Numbered from the stretch's first letter, positions 27,995 to 36,161 are shown. The stretch: 64,000 nt of DNA from Streptomyces sp. NBC_01754 (GCF_035918015.1 NZ_CP109132.1:2914001-2978000); one strand, 5' to 3'. Made by a program: numbers and translations. Notes: generated by a model from the letters alone, not told the origin.

Positions 27995-29629
27995 TCACTT
28001 GACGGGTGCGGCTGCGGCCCACGGGTCAGGTTTCCATACAGGGTGGACCACGATGGTGGCTGGCCCCTCTGTCCGGACGAGTACGACTCGGCGCACCAGC
28101 TGCCGGAGCAACCCGTTGCGCTCTGCGTCGCTCATTTCTTCCCACGCATCCAGCAGACCGACCAGCAGGAGCCTGTAGTCGCTGCGTATGGGAGTGCTCT
28201 CGATGGTGGCTACCCGATCCAGCGCAGCAAGGGTCGCCTTTTGCTGTGCCCGGATCTTGTCGCGAGCAGCTTCGTACTCCCCCGGTGCGAATTCGTCAGG
28301 GTCAAGGGCGCGTTGCGTGCGCAGATTGAGCAGCCCTCTGGCCTGCTTCGCGGCTTCCACCTCAAGGCGGGCGCGTTCGCGGGCGGCTGCTACACGCTCA
28401 TCTTCCCCAGACTTTCGCTGTACTGGGATTGCCGGCGTCGCGTCCACTTCTTCCGCGACTTCGTCACGCAGCCATGTGAGCACCTGGGCCTCAATCCGGG
28501 TACGGATAGCCCACACACCGGGACACCCCTTTGTGCCTGTGGTGCCCCGCTTGCCGCACGCGTAGGAGTACCCCTGCACGTTGGTTGCCTGTTTGCCCTT
28601 CCAGCGCTGGACAGAGTGCACGGGGGTGGTCCCGCGGCACCCGCCGCAGCGCACCAAGTTGGTCAGCGGGTAAAGCGCCCGGCGTGCGCGCGGCGGTGTC
28701 TTCTTGATCTGTTCGCGGCGCTCTCGGTACAGCTGCCACAGCTCCGCATCGATCAGTTCCTCTTGAGCTCCCGGTATGAACAGGTGCGGCGTGGTGCAGT
28801 TACCCCGCTTCTCGGGAGGACAGGTGCATGCGGGGTCATGGATGCGGAGCAGTGCGGCACAGAAGCCGGAGTCCATGTATCTGATGAATGTCTGCACGGT
28901 CCACGCGCCGCCGCGGAGTGTCCGGTGTCCGGCGTCGTTCAGGCTGGCGACCAGTGCGTAGAAGGTAGCGCCGTCCGCGTAGGCTCGGTACGCATCGGCC
29001 ATGACTGGCCCCGTGACCGGGTCCGCCCTGTACGACTCTTCCTGGATCCGAAACCCGACTGGCGAGTCGGGGTCAGGGACGCGGCGGGGTGTCCAGATGT
29101 ATCCGAAGCGGCGTTTCCCCGTGGCTGGCAGGTGCAGCTTGTACCGGCGGTGGTCGTGGGTCTCCTTCCACTGCTCCCCTCGGATGTCAGATTCGTAGGC
29201 GGCGAACTCAAACAAAATGCCGCGCTGGAGTCGGCCGGTTGCGGTGCGGGCGTCAACTTCTTCGGTAGCGGACGCGAGTTGCCCGCCAGCATCTTCAAGG
29301 CGTTTGAGGTTGAGGGGGACGCCGTCGCGGGTCCGGCCGAACCGGGAGTACTTCCACACGACGATGCCCGCGGCCTCGCCTGCTTCGACGCGCTTGATGC
29401 CGCCCATGATCCGGCGCCGGAAGTTCCGGCCGGTCATGTCGAGGTCGATGATCAGGGGGTCAAGGATCCGCTTGCCGGTGCGTGCGGCCCATGCCCGGAT
29501 TGCCGTCTCTTGCAGCTCCGGGCTGATCTTCTCCTCCTTCCACGTCGAGACTCTGATGTAACCCAGCCAGGGCTCGCCGTCCTCTTCGGATGGCGAGCCC
29601 TGGGACGTTGCGGGGATGGGTGCGGTCAC
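27995..29629 (-). CDS. int: Large serine integrase
   Basis: 544 residues from GTG 29629 behind GGAGGA. The N-terminal resolvase domain carries the catalytic serine in GYIRVSTWKEE (about residue 28) and the conserved arginines KYSRFGR. The recombinase domain spans about 170-290. The zinc ribbon CGGC (about 345) pairs with ACGKRGTTGTKGC, and a coiled coil (about 405-460) precedes the C-terminus. It joins attP to attB without host factors. It lies immediately before the host xth gene in the same direction, at the prophage edge. Confidence 0.96.
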   Translation of the reverse strand: MTAPIPATSQGSPSEEDGEPWLGYIRVSTWKEEKISPELQETAIRAWAARTGKRILDPLIIDLDMTGRNFRRRIMGGIKRVEAGEAAGIVVWKYSRFGRTRDGVPLNLKRLEDAGGQLASATEEVDARTATGRLQRGILFEFAAYESDIRGEQWKETHDHRRYKLHLPATGKRRFGYIWTPRRVPDPDSPVGFRIQEESYRADPVTGPVMADAYRAYADGATFYALVASLNDAGHRTLRGGAWTVQTFIRYMDSGFCAALLRIHDPACTCPPEKRGNCTTPHLFIPGAQEELIDAELWQLYRERREQIKKTPPRARRALYPLTNLVRCGGCRGTTPVHSVQRWKGKQATNVQGYSYACGKRGTTGTKGCPGVWAIRTRIEAQVLTWLRDEVAEEVDATPAIPVQRKSGEDERVAAARERARLEVEAAKQARGLLNLRTQRALDPDEFAPGEYEAARDKIRAQQKATLAALDRVATIESTPIRSDYRLLLVGLLDAWEEMSDAERNGLLRQLVRRVVLVRTEGPATIVVHPVWKPDPWAAAAPVK

Positions 29630-29829
29630 GGTTCCTCCGGCGCGGCCCGGAGTAGGCCGCGCGCTGCGTGGGTGAGTCCCAGGGTGTATCCGGCGCGGTG
29701 TGCGTCGGTGAGCTGGTCGGTGGTGGGCTGGGCGCGACGCTGCGCCCGATAGGCGGTCAGGAGGGTGGCGCCGATGGCGAGTCCGGCCGCGACGGCGATG
29801 ACGGCCGGGGTGGTAGTGGTCGTGCGCAT
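29626..29829 (-). CDS. Small membrane protein upstream of the integrase
   Basis: 67 residues with one N-terminal membrane helix (TPAVIAVAAGLAIGATLLTA) and a charged cytoplasmic tail. The stop overlaps the integrase GTG (GTGA), so the two are co-translated. Function is unknown. Its position would suit a recombination directionality factor, but a membrane helix argues against this. Confidence 0.65.
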   Translation of the reverse strand: MRTTTTTPAVIAVAAGLAIGATLLTAYRAQRRAQPTTDQLTDAHRAGYTLGLTHAARGLLRAAPEEP

Positions 29830-29847
29830 TTGCCCTCCGTGGCGGTG

Positions 29848-30240
29848 CTATCCGGCGTCTTTGCCGGGTGTGAGTGAATCGACGACCCCGCGAAAAACTT
29901 GCCGCGCGGTGGGGTCGGTGATGCCGAGCTCGTCGGCTGCCTCATCTGCTGTCATGTGGCCTTGAGGTCGCTGTGCCGCGCCGAGCTCGTCGGGGTCGAG
30001 GACGCCGGCCTCTACGAGTACGGCGCCGAGTCGGATGTCGAGCGTGTCGGCGATCCGCTGCAAGGTGTGGATGTCGACGGGGCCGGAGCCGGTCATGATG
30101 CGGCTCATCGTGGCGGTGCTGATTCCTGCGCTGGCGGCGAAGGCTTTTTGTCCGCCGCTGCGCTGACCTGCGACGTTGTAGCCGCGCGCTGTCAGCTGGT
30201 CGTGCATCCAGGTGGCGAAGGTCGCTGAAGTTCGTTTCAT
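29848..30240 (-). CDS. XRE-family phage repressor
   Basis: 130 residues from ATG 30240; an in-frame ATG at 30276 would add 12 residues. The HTH is QKAFAASAGISTATMSRIM (about 32-50), followed by a dimerisation-type C-terminal part with an MTADEAADELGI motif. It diverges from a small Cro-like gene, and the shared gap contains two copies of CGTTTC-N6-GAAACG. One of these (30233-30250) overlaps the repressor's own start codon. It should maintain lysogeny and autoregulate. Confidence 0.82.
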   Translation of the reverse strand: MKRTSATFATWMHDQLTARGYNVAGQRSGGQKAFAASAGISTATMSRIMTGSGPVDIHTLQRIADTLDIRLGAVLVEAGVLDPDELGAAQRPQGHMTADEAADELGITDPTARQVFRGVVDSLTPGKDAG

Positions 30241-30250
30241 GAGTGAAACG
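30233..30250. promoter_or_regulatory. Operator copy 1, CGTTTC-N6-GAAACG
   Basis: CGTTTCATGAGTGAAACG is a dyad with perfect six-base arms (seven with the flanking A/T) overlapping the repressor start codon. It shares arms and spacing with the site at 30462-30479, which supports a common protein binding both. Confidence 0.65.
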
Positions 30251-30254
30251 TATC

Positions 30255-30290
30255 TCCCGTGAGACCCAGGCACCATCAGGTCTCACGGGA
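30255..30290 (-). promoter_or_regulatory. Perfect hairpin upstream of the repressor
   Basis: TCCCGTGAGACC (30255-30266) and its exact complement (30279-30290) enclose 12 bases. On the minus strand the 3' arm ends in CACGGGA, so a Shine-Dalgarno-like GGGAG is partly sequestered. The in-frame ATG at 30276 lies in the loop. It could be a translational control or a protein site. Confidence 0.45.
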
Positions 30291-30431
30291 CGGCCAGATC
30301 CTGTCCACGAAATCCCCACAAGGGCCCCCCGGCGTGCAAATTTACTCGAACGCGTGACCGATCGTCTCCCGCTCGCCACGCGGAGTCAAGAGCTTCCGCT
30401 CGTGAAGAGACTGTAAACCCGTCCGCACGGT

Positions 30432-30487
30432 TTGCACTTGAATCCCGGACCGCATGTGCTACGTTTCTTTCATGAAACGTACGTTTC
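30432..30487 (+). promoter_or_regulatory. Rightward early promoter with operator copy 2
   Basis: A candidate -35 (TTGCAC, 30432-30437, or TTGAAT at 30438-30443) precedes the operator CGTTTC-TTTCAT-GAAACG (30462-30479), which overlaps the likely -10 region. A third half-site makes GAAACGTACGTTTC (30474-30487), giving three alternating half-sites. The Cro-like gene starts at 30509. Confidence 0.5.
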
Positions 30488-30508
30488 AGCGCCGAAGGGA
30501 ACGCACCC

Positions 30509-30718
30509 ATGACGTATGACCGCACGCGCTTTCGCGCCGCCGCTGCTCAGCGGGGCGACCACGGCTTCGAGCAGGTACAGAAGCGACTGAGCGTCAGCCG
30601 CGCCACCGCCTACCGACTATGGACCGGACGCGGCGAGCCCAGAGCCCGCACCGCAGCCGCCGTACACCGCGCATACGGCCTGCACGCACACGAGTTGATC
30701 GAACGGATCGCGCTGTGA
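30509..30718 (+). CDS. Small Cro-like HTH protein
   Basis: 69 residues, mostly one DNA-binding domain: FEQVQKRLSVSRATAYRLWT (about 22-41) followed by a basic helix. It is the first rightward gene, divergent from the repressor, so a Cro-type role in the lytic switch is likely. The stop overlaps the next GTG. Confidence 0.7.
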   Translation: MTYDRTRFRAAAAQRGDHGFEQVQKRLSVSRATAYRLWTGRGEPRARTAAAVHRAYGLHAHELIERIAL

Positions 30719-30909
30719 GCACGCCCGGCATGATCCCCCGCGAACAGGCCATCGCCAACGCCAGACGATTTTTGGACATCGCGCTGGACCGGATCGCCCG
30801 TGACCGCGCCGCGGGACACCTCAGCCCCGAAGCAGTCGACCGCCTCCGCCTCGCCGAGGCCCGCTACTCCCAGCGGCATCCGCAGACCACCGACCACGCC
30901 GCCGCCTGA
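30715..30909 (+). CDS. Small hypothetical early protein
   Basis: 64 residues from GTG 30715, overlapping the Cro-like stop (GTGA). It is helical and charged (ARRFLDIALDRIARDRAA) with no recognised family. The tight coupling supports it being real. Confidence 0.6.
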   Translation: MSTPGMIPREQAIANARRFLDIALDRIARDRAAGHLSPEAVDRLRLAEARYSQRHPQTTDHAAA

Positions 30910-30973
30910 ACGAAAAGGGGCCGCCCGGAAGCGACCCGGACGACCCCACCACGACACGTAAGGACCACGCATC

Positions 30974-31351
30974 GTGAACACCAGCCAGCCTATCCGTACC
31001 GGCCCGTCGGCATTCACCGCCGGAGCCCGCGCCGGCCGCCGCCACCTCGCCCGCACGGCCGTGATCCGCCGCCAGCTCGACCAGATCGCCCCCGGTACCG
31101 CCGAGGTGCGTACCGTGCCCGTCACCCTCGACGGCGAGCCCCGTACGTGGGTCGTGCTGCTCAACGACCTGGTGCAGCCGATCGGTGACAGCAACGCCCG
31201 CCTGGCCGCTATCGGTCTGCTGTCCCGGGCGTTCCCGGGCGCCGACTGGTCGAACCCGCAGACCTACACCGTGCGCACCGGCCACCTCACCCCGGACGCG
31301 CCGACCGTCCCGGCCGCGCTCGGTATCGACACCGCCGAGGCCGCCCGATGA
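30974..31351 (+). CDS. Hypothetical early protein
   Basis: 125 residues. The N-terminus is basic (ARAGRRHLARTAVIRRQLD) and the middle is strand-rich (RTVPVTLDGEPRTWVVLLND). No family is recognised. It starts 13 bases after AAGGA, and its stop overlaps the next ATG. Confidence 0.65.
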   Translation: MNTSQPIRTGPSAFTAGARAGRRHLARTAVIRRQLDQIAPGTAEVRTVPVTLDGEPRTWVVLLNDLVQPIGDSNARLAAIGLLSRAFPGADWSNPQTYTVRTGHLTPDAPTVPAALGIDTAEAAR

Positions 31352-31725
31352 TGCGCCCGCAGCTGAACGCTCCCGGGGACCGGGTCCGACTGCCCGCGTA
31401 CGAGGCGCACATGGTGCCGCTGCTCGACGCACTCGCCGTCGCGTACTACGAGGACCCCGAGACCGTGGGCCCCCTACTCAAGCGGCACGCCGCCAACGCC
31501 CTCCGCCACGACTTCGCCGAGTTCTCCGCGACGGTGCCCGAACGGGAGCGCCAGGTGCGCGCCGCCGAGGCGGACGGGTCCCGCGACGCCCTGTGCGCCG
31601 AGCTCGACGCCGACGTGTCCGCCGACCCCCAGATGACGGCGGACGACGCAATCACGCTCGCGACCCGTCTGACCCGCCTCGCCGCCCGCATCCGCCACAC
31701 CAGCACGAAGAGGACCACCCCGTGA
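31348..31725 (+). CDS. Hypothetical early protein upstream of the RecT-like gene
   Basis: 125 residues, acidic and helical. It is translationally coupled at both ends (ATGA and GTGA overlaps). It directly precedes the RecT-like gene, so an accessory recombination or nuclease-control role is conceivable. No catalytic motif is visible. Confidence 0.65.
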   Translation: MMRPQLNAPGDRVRLPAYEAHMVPLLDALAVAYYEDPETVGPLLKRHAANALRHDFAEFSATVPERERQVRAAEADGSRDALCAELDADVSADPQMTADDAITLATRLTRLAARIRHTSTKRTTP

Positions 31726-32918
31726 CCATCGCCCCCGCTGAACGCCAGCAGACCCCCGCCACCTACGCCGCCGCCCGCGGCGCGCACGGCGGCGCCCTGT
31801 CCCTCTCCCACATGACCCCCCGCGAAGCGTGGACGTTCTGTGAGTCCCTGGCCGCTACCCCGCTGCTCCCCGACGCCTACCGCAAGCAGCCCGCGTCGGT
31901 CCTGTGGGCGATGGAGTACGGGCGCGCGCTCGGCCTCGACGTCGTCACCACCATCACGACGATTCACGTCATCAAGGGCAAGCCCTGCCAGTCCGCGGAC
32001 CTGATGTTGGGCCGCGCCCGTTCGGCCGGCCACCGCGTCCGGATCAAGTCCGAGCGCACCCGTTGCGTCGTGTCGATCCAGCGGCACGACGACCCCGACG
32101 ACGAGACCGTCATCGAGTGGACGCTCGACGACGCCGTTACGGCCGGTCTGTGCACGATCAAGAGCGACCGGCCGTACTCCCGGGACCAGAAGAACCAGCC
32201 GCAGCCGTGGGAGAAGTACCCGCGCGCCATGCTCCGGGCCCGCGCCATCGCCGAGTGCGTCCGCTCCGCCTGCCCGGAGGTACTTCACGGGGCGATCTAC
32301 ACGCCCGAGGAGCTCGGCGAGGTCGTCGACCAGGAAGGCAACCCCGTGGTCGTCGTCGACCGCGCCGACGCCCCGGTACAGCAGACCGCGACCGTGGTGC
32401 AGTCGACGCCGAACACGCCCCCGCCGCCTGCCCGCGATTACCTTGCCGAGGCCGTTGTCGCCGCGTGGGACGAGTTGGACGAGATCGAGGAAGCTGCCCG
32501 CGTGAACGGCGCCCCGGGCCCGTACATGGCTGCTCTGGCCGATGTCCGGACCGCGCACGCCGCGCAGGACGTCAAGGCTGTGCGGGAGCTGCACCGAACG
32601 TTGCAGGAGGCCGGGGCCGAGCCCGCGCACCTCTCCCGCATCGCGGCCATCGGCGCGACGAAGCCCGGGGCGAAGGCCCCCGGGCAAGCCCCGCCGGTCG
32701 CCGACGACGGCAGCCGGCACGCTGACGACAGCCACCGAGACGCGCCCGACCCCGCCGAACAGGCCGAACAGGCGCTGCGCCTCGCAGCGTCCCGCGCCAA
32801 CCTCCCCACGCTCGATGAGGACTTCGAGATGGTCTACAACCTGCCCATCGCGAAGGCCACCGCGCAGCAGCTGAACACGTTCCGCGAGCGCATCGAGGCC
32901 GCCGGGGGTGCCCAGTGA
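31722..32918 (+). CDS. RecT-like single-strand annealing recombinase
   Basis: 398 residues from GTG 31722. The core at about residues 40-200 shows a RecT pattern: LLPDAYRKQPASVLWAMEYG, then GLDVVTTITTIHVIKGKP, then SADLMLGRARSAGH and PRAMLRARAIAECVR. Such proteins anneal complementary single strands in phage recombination. A low-complexity Pro/Ala linker and a helical C-terminal domain of about 150 residues extend it. No accompanying YqaJ or RecE exonuclease is recognisable; the next gene is unassigned. Confidence 0.75.
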   Translation: MTIAPAERQQTPATYAAARGAHGGALSLSHMTPREAWTFCESLAATPLLPDAYRKQPASVLWAMEYGRALGLDVVTTITTIHVIKGKPCQSADLMLGRARSAGHRVRIKSERTRCVVSIQRHDDPDDETVIEWTLDDAVTAGLCTIKSDRPYSRDQKNQPQPWEKYPRAMLRARAIAECVRSACPEVLHGAIYTPEELGEVVDQEGNPVVVVDRADAPVQQTATVVQSTPNTPPPPARDYLAEAVVAAWDELDEIEEAARVNGAPGPYMAALADVRTAHAAQDVKAVRELHRTLQEAGAEPAHLSRIAAIGATKPGAKAPGQAPPVADDGSRHADDSHRDAPDPAEQAEQALRLAASRANLPTLDEDFEMVYNLPIAKATAQQLNTFRERIEAAGGAQ

Positions 32919-33664
32919 CCGAGCAGCCGTTGACGCCCGTCGAGCAACACCACTACGACACGATTACCGACCGCATAGGCATGAACCGTCTCGCCGCCGA
33001 GGAACGCGCCGCGAAGGGCGCGGAGGCCCCGGAGCCGAGGCCCGCCCAACCCACTGCGCCCGACCCCGCGTACCTCGCCGCCGTACTCCGCCACCGGCAG
33101 GCCATGCAAGCGCAGCTCGACCGAGCCAAGGCCATCTTCGCCGAGGTCGACACCGACGCCACCGCACTGCTCGCCCAGCAGTACACGGCCACCAAGAGCA
33201 CGAAGGCGGACGTGACCCTCCCGGACGGCGAGACGAAAATCGCCACGGTCACCCGTGTCGGGGGCGAGACCGAAGCGCAGGTGACCGACCGCGACGCGTT
33301 CCACGCATGGGTGCGGGACACCTACCCGGACCATTTCGGGTTCCGGATCGTCCCGGCACGAACCGAAGTCACCGTTGACGACGCGTTCACCGATCAGGTG
33401 TTGGCGTCCGTGACCGCCGCCAACTCGGCCGAGTACGCCGACCCGGAGACGGGGGTCGTGCACGAGGTACCGGGCGTGACGATCAAGGCCACGCGCCGCC
33501 CGTACTTCCGGTGGCTGTTCACCCGGGCGTCCAAGCGCCAGCCGCTCGACGGCCGCGACCTGGCCGCGCAGGCGGTCGCCGCCGGGCTGATCAGCACGGA
33601 CACCCCGCCCGCGCTCCCCGCGGCCGAGCCGCCGCCGGCCGCCGCCGAGCCCGACGACCAGTAA
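32915..33664 (+). CDS. Hypothetical protein coupled to the RecT-like gene
   Basis: 249 residues from GTG 32915 (GTGA overlap). It has a helical N-terminal half and a strand-rich middle (KADVTLPDGETKIATVTRVG), with an acidic Pro/Ala tail. Its place after a recombinase would suit a helper or exonuclease, but I see no nuclease motif. Similar-sized proteins in actinophages are host-range or DNA-metabolism unknowns. Confidence 0.65.
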   Translation: MTEQPLTPVEQHHYDTITDRIGMNRLAAEERAAKGAEAPEPRPAQPTAPDPAYLAAVLRHRQAMQAQLDRAKAIFAEVDTDATALLAQQYTATKSTKADVTLPDGETKIATVTRVGGETEAQVTDRDAFHAWVRDTYPDHFGFRIVPARTEVTVDDAFTDQVLASVTAANSAEYADPETGVVHEVPGVTIKATRRPYFRWLFTRASKRQPLDGRDLAAQAVAAGLISTDTPPALPAAEPPPAAAEPDDQ

Positions 33665-33674
33665 CCCGCCGTAC

Positions 33675-33701
33675 GGGCCGCCCCGACCACCGGGGCGGCC
33701 C
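33675..33701 (+). terminator. Intercistronic hairpin
   Basis: GGGCCGCCCCG (33675-33685) and its complement (33691-33701) enclose ACCAC, in the gap before the WhiB-like gene. No T-tract follows, so it may be a processing or stability element rather than a full terminator. Confidence 0.55.
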
Positions 33702-33718
33702 CCGCGAAAGGCCACACC

Positions 33719-34306
33719 ATGCACACCACACCCACCACCCCCTGGTACCAGTCGGCAGCCTGCACCGACCTCGACCTCGACACCTTCTACTCCGCCAAGT
33801 CCGCCACCACAGCCGTGGCCACCTGTAAGGCGTGCCCCGTCCGCCAGGCATGCCTCGACGCCGCCCTCGACGAGGAGCGCAGCAGCACCGCCCCGTACCG
33901 GCATGGCATCCGGGGCGGAACCGGCCCGGATGCCCGACACCGCATGTACAAGAATCGCGCCCGCCAGGCCACTGCGGACACCGAGGCCGTCGCTGCCCCT
34001 CCGAAGCCGCCGAGCCCGTACCGGGCCAAGCTCAATGACGCGCAGCGCGCCGATATCCGTGCCCGCTACGAGGCCGGTGGCACCCTCGCCGGTCTGGCCC
34101 GCACATACAGCGTGAGCGCCCCCACCATCCGCCGCACCGTCAAGGACATCCTCCGCGTGCCCCCCACGGGCTGCGGCACGACCGGTGGCTACCGCGCCCA
34201 CCGCAGCCGTGGCGAAGACGCCTGCCGCCCGTGCAAGGCCGCGCACGCCGACGCAGACCGCCGGTTGCGGACCACCGGCACGTCCAAGCGGCTGGCCGCC
34301 GGATGA
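33719..34306 (+). CDS. WhiB-like protein fused to HTH and Cys-rich module
   Basis: 195 residues in three parts. Residues about 10-65 are WhiB-like: a lone Cys (SAACTDLD) then CKACPVRQAC, the four iron-sulphur ligands, and HGIRGGTGP as the turn motif. Residues about 95-140 hold a resolvase-like HTH (LAGLARTYSVSAPTIRRTV). The end, GCGTTGGYRAHRSRGEDACR then PCKAAHADA, is a Cys-pair module seen in actinophage proteins. Phage WhiB proteins can rewire host transcription or septation; here the added HTH could give DNA specificity. Confidence 0.8.
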   Translation: MHTTPTTPWYQSAACTDLDLDTFYSAKSATTAVATCKACPVRQACLDAALDEERSSTAPYRHGIRGGTGPDARHRMYKNRARQATADTEAVAAPPKPPSPYRAKLNDAQRADIRARYEAGGTLAGLARTYSVSAPTIRRTVKDILRVPPTGCGTTGGYRAHRSRGEDACRPCKAAHADADRRLRTTGTSKRLAAG

Positions 34307-34521
34307 CGCCCCACGCCCGCCTCGACCAGGCGCGCCGTCTGCTCGACGTCCCGCCGCCGCCGTCCCTGCCCGGCCAGCTCGCTGTCGAGACCCCGCCCCC
34401 GTCGTGCGACCACGGCAACCCCCGGTGCGACGCCACGCCCGTCCGCCTCTACTTCTGCGGCTACCGGTGCGACGCCCACCAGCCCGCCGTCACCCGCCCG
34501 TACTTCCAGCTGCCGCAGTAG
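34303..34521 (+). CDS. Small Cys/His-rich protein
   Basis: 72 residues from ATG 34303 (ATGA overlap with the WhiB fusion). The C-terminal half carries CDHGNPRCDATPVRLYFCG followed by CDAHQP, a likely zinc-binding knuckle. Function is unknown; coupling to the regulator suggests partnership. Confidence 0.65.
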   Translation: MTPHARLDQARRLLDVPPPPSLPGQLAVETPPPSCDHGNPRCDATPVRLYFCGYRCDAHQPAVTRPYFQLPQ

Positions 34522-34534
34522 ACCCCCGCACGGC

Positions 34535-34570
34535 CCCGGGGCGAGACCGGCCCACGCCTCTCGCCCCGGG
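34535..34570 (+). terminator. Intercistronic hairpin before the replication gene
   Basis: CCCGGGGCGAGA (34535-34546) and TCTCGCCCCGGG (34559-34570) form a perfect 12-bp stem with a 12-base loop, 30 bases before the replication gene start. Confidence 0.5.
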
Positions 34571-34599
34571 CGCCCCACCACCCGCACAGGAGCGCCCCA

Positions 34600-35484
34600 G
34601 TGGCCCGCATCCGCACCATCAAACCCACCTTCTTCACCTCGCTCACGATCGCCGATCTCTCGTGCGAGCAGCGCTTGACGTTCATCGGCCTGTGGACTCA
34701 CGTCGACGACGAAGGCCGCTGCATCGACGACGCACGGCTGATCAAAGCCGCCGTCTGGCCGCTCGACGACCGCACCGCCGCCGACGTCGAGGACGACCTG
34801 CGCGCACTCACTGAGCACTCACTGATCACTCGCTACACGCTCACGCACCGCTCGTACATCGCCGTCACCGGGTGGGCGGAACACCAGCGAATCAACCGTG
34901 CGACCCCCAGCAAGTACCCCGCCCCCGACCAGGGCAAAAAGGCCCCCGAACCGGCCCCCGCACCCGCCCCCACCTGCGGTGATGAGGATTCACTGAGCAC
35001 TCACGCACAACTCAGTGAGGACTCACGCCCGGAAGGGAACAGGGAACAGGGAACAGGGAACAGGGAACAGACATCGTCGGCGCCCGCTCCGCGGATCCCC
35101 GACCCGGTGCCGGACCGTGACGACGTCGAGCGGATCTGCCAGCACCTCGCCGACCGCATCGAGGGCAACGGCTCGAAGCGCCCCACGATCACGAAGGCGT
35201 GGCGCACCGCCGCGCGGCTGCTGCTCGACAAGGACGGCCGCACCGAAGACCAGGTCCACGGCTGCATCGACTGGTGCCAGGACTCCGACTTCTGGCGCGG
35301 CAACGTCCTGTCGATGCCCAAGCTCCGCGACAAGTACGACCAGCTGCGCCTCCAGGCCACCCGCCCCGCCCCCGGCAGCAACGTCGTACCCATCGGGACC
35401 GCCACCGGCCCCCGTCCGCTTGGCCGCGCCGCCCATGCCGCCGCCGTCATGGCCCAGATCCTTGCCGAGGAGAACGCCCAGTGA
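34600..35484 (+). CDS. Phage replication initiator-like protein
   Basis: 294 residues from GTG 34600 behind AGGAG. The N-terminal part is a winged-helix replication domain of the phage O/DnaD type (MARIRTIKPTFFTSLTIADL, then LTFIGLWTHVDDEGRC, DDLRALTEHSLITRY). A Pro/Ala-rich linker encoded by tandem GGGAACA repeats leads to a C-terminal helical domain (PTITKAWRTAARLLLDKDGR). It probably binds the origin and recruits the host helicase. Short direct repeats within the gene resemble the iteron layout of lambda O, where the origin lies inside the gene. Confidence 0.72.
   Translation: MARIRTIKPTFFTSLTIADLSCEQRLTFIGLWTHVDDEGRCIDDARLIKAAVWPLDDRTAADVEDDLRALTEHSLITRYTLTHRSYIAVTGWAEHQRINRATPSKYPAPDQGKKAPEPAPAPAPTCGDEDSLSTHAQLSEDSRPEGNREQGTGNREQTSSAPAPRIPDPVPDRDDVERICQHLADRIEGNGSKRPTITKAWRTAARLLLDKDGRTEDQVHGCIDWCQDSDFWRGNVLSMPKLRDKYDQLRLQATRPAPGSNVVPIGTATGPRPLGRAAHAAAVMAQILAEENAQ
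34805..35069 (+). repeat. Iteron-like repeats inside the replication gene (candidate origin)
   Basis: CACTCACTGA occurs at 34805-34814 and 34816-34825 (11-bp period). CACTGAG/CTCAGTG form a 7-bp dyad at 34991-35017. ACTCACGC occurs at 34999-35006 and 35021-35028, 22 bp apart. Finally GGGAACA is repeated five times in tandem at 35035-35069. The clustering of helical-phase repeats in an initiator gene suggests the phage replication origin. Confidence 0.5.
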
Positions 35485-36161
35485 TCCGCCACGAAGTCGC
35501 CGCGCTGCTCGCCTACATCGACCGCCTCGACCCCACCCGCGCCCCCCTCGACCGGCCGGCCGTCGAGGAACGGCTGACTCAGTGGTGCGACGTCCTTGCC
35601 GACGTCGCCCCCGCCGCCCCGCACCCCGAGGGCCGCCACTGGGACGCCTCGCAGGCCGCCCGCCGCCACATCACCACGTCGCCCTACCCGATCAAGCCCA
35701 GCGACGTCAGCATTCCGTGGGCCGACTTCAAACGCGACATCCTCAGCCGCCATTTCGACCCCGTGCCGAACGTCGACCCCGACAACGAGACCGCCTACCG
35801 CGCCGCCATCGCCGATCACCGCCGCGCGATCGAGACCGGGCAGACCGTTGCCACCCCCCGGGCCCTGATGCCCGCAGGTAGCCGCGCCGAACGCGACCAG
35901 GCCGCCGCCGCCCGTCTCAAGCAGTTCGGGTCGTACGTGCCCCGCAGCATCGTGGAAGCGCTTGCCTCGCAGCGCCCCGGCATGACCGAACGCCGCCGCC
36001 TCGCCGTGGCTGGCCAGCCCGACCCGTTCAACGTCCCGTGCCCCTGGGAAGCCTGCCGCGCCGCCAAGGGCCAGAAGTGCCACACCCTTGGCCGGCCCCG
36101 CCACGACTTCCACGACGCCCGCCTCACCGCCGCCCGCCAGACCGAGGAGCAGCCCGCATGA
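35481..36161 (+). CDS. Hypothetical replication-region protein with C-terminal zinc motif
   Basis: 226 residues from GTG 35481 (GTGA). The N-terminal 150 residues are unassigned, with Trp/Asp-rich segments (SDVSIPWADFKRDIL). The end, CPWEACRAAKGQKCHTLGRP then HDFHDARLTAARQ, is a Cys/His zinc-type motif (CxxxC-x6-C-H-x7-H). It is coupled to the replication initiator, so a primosome-loader role is a guess. Confidence 0.65.
   Translation: MIRHEVAALLAYIDRLDPTRAPLDRPAVEERLTQWCDVLADVAPAAPHPEGRHWDASQAARRHITTSPYPIKPSDVSIPWADFKRDILSRHFDPVPNVDPDNETAYRAAIADHRRAIETGQTVATPRALMPAGSRAERDQAAAARLKQFGSYVPRSIVEALASQRPGMTERRRLAVAGQPDPFNVPCPWEACRAAKGQKCHTLGRPRHDFHDARLTAARQTEEQPA

Noticed and set aside
27930..28000. 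tRNA gene as the phage attachment site
   Set aside because: No tRNA cloverleaf is present; the integrase is of the serine type and the junction is at a protein gene.
29626..29829. Excisionase/recombination directionality factor
   Set aside because: It has a membrane helix and no DNA-binding pattern; position alone is not enough.
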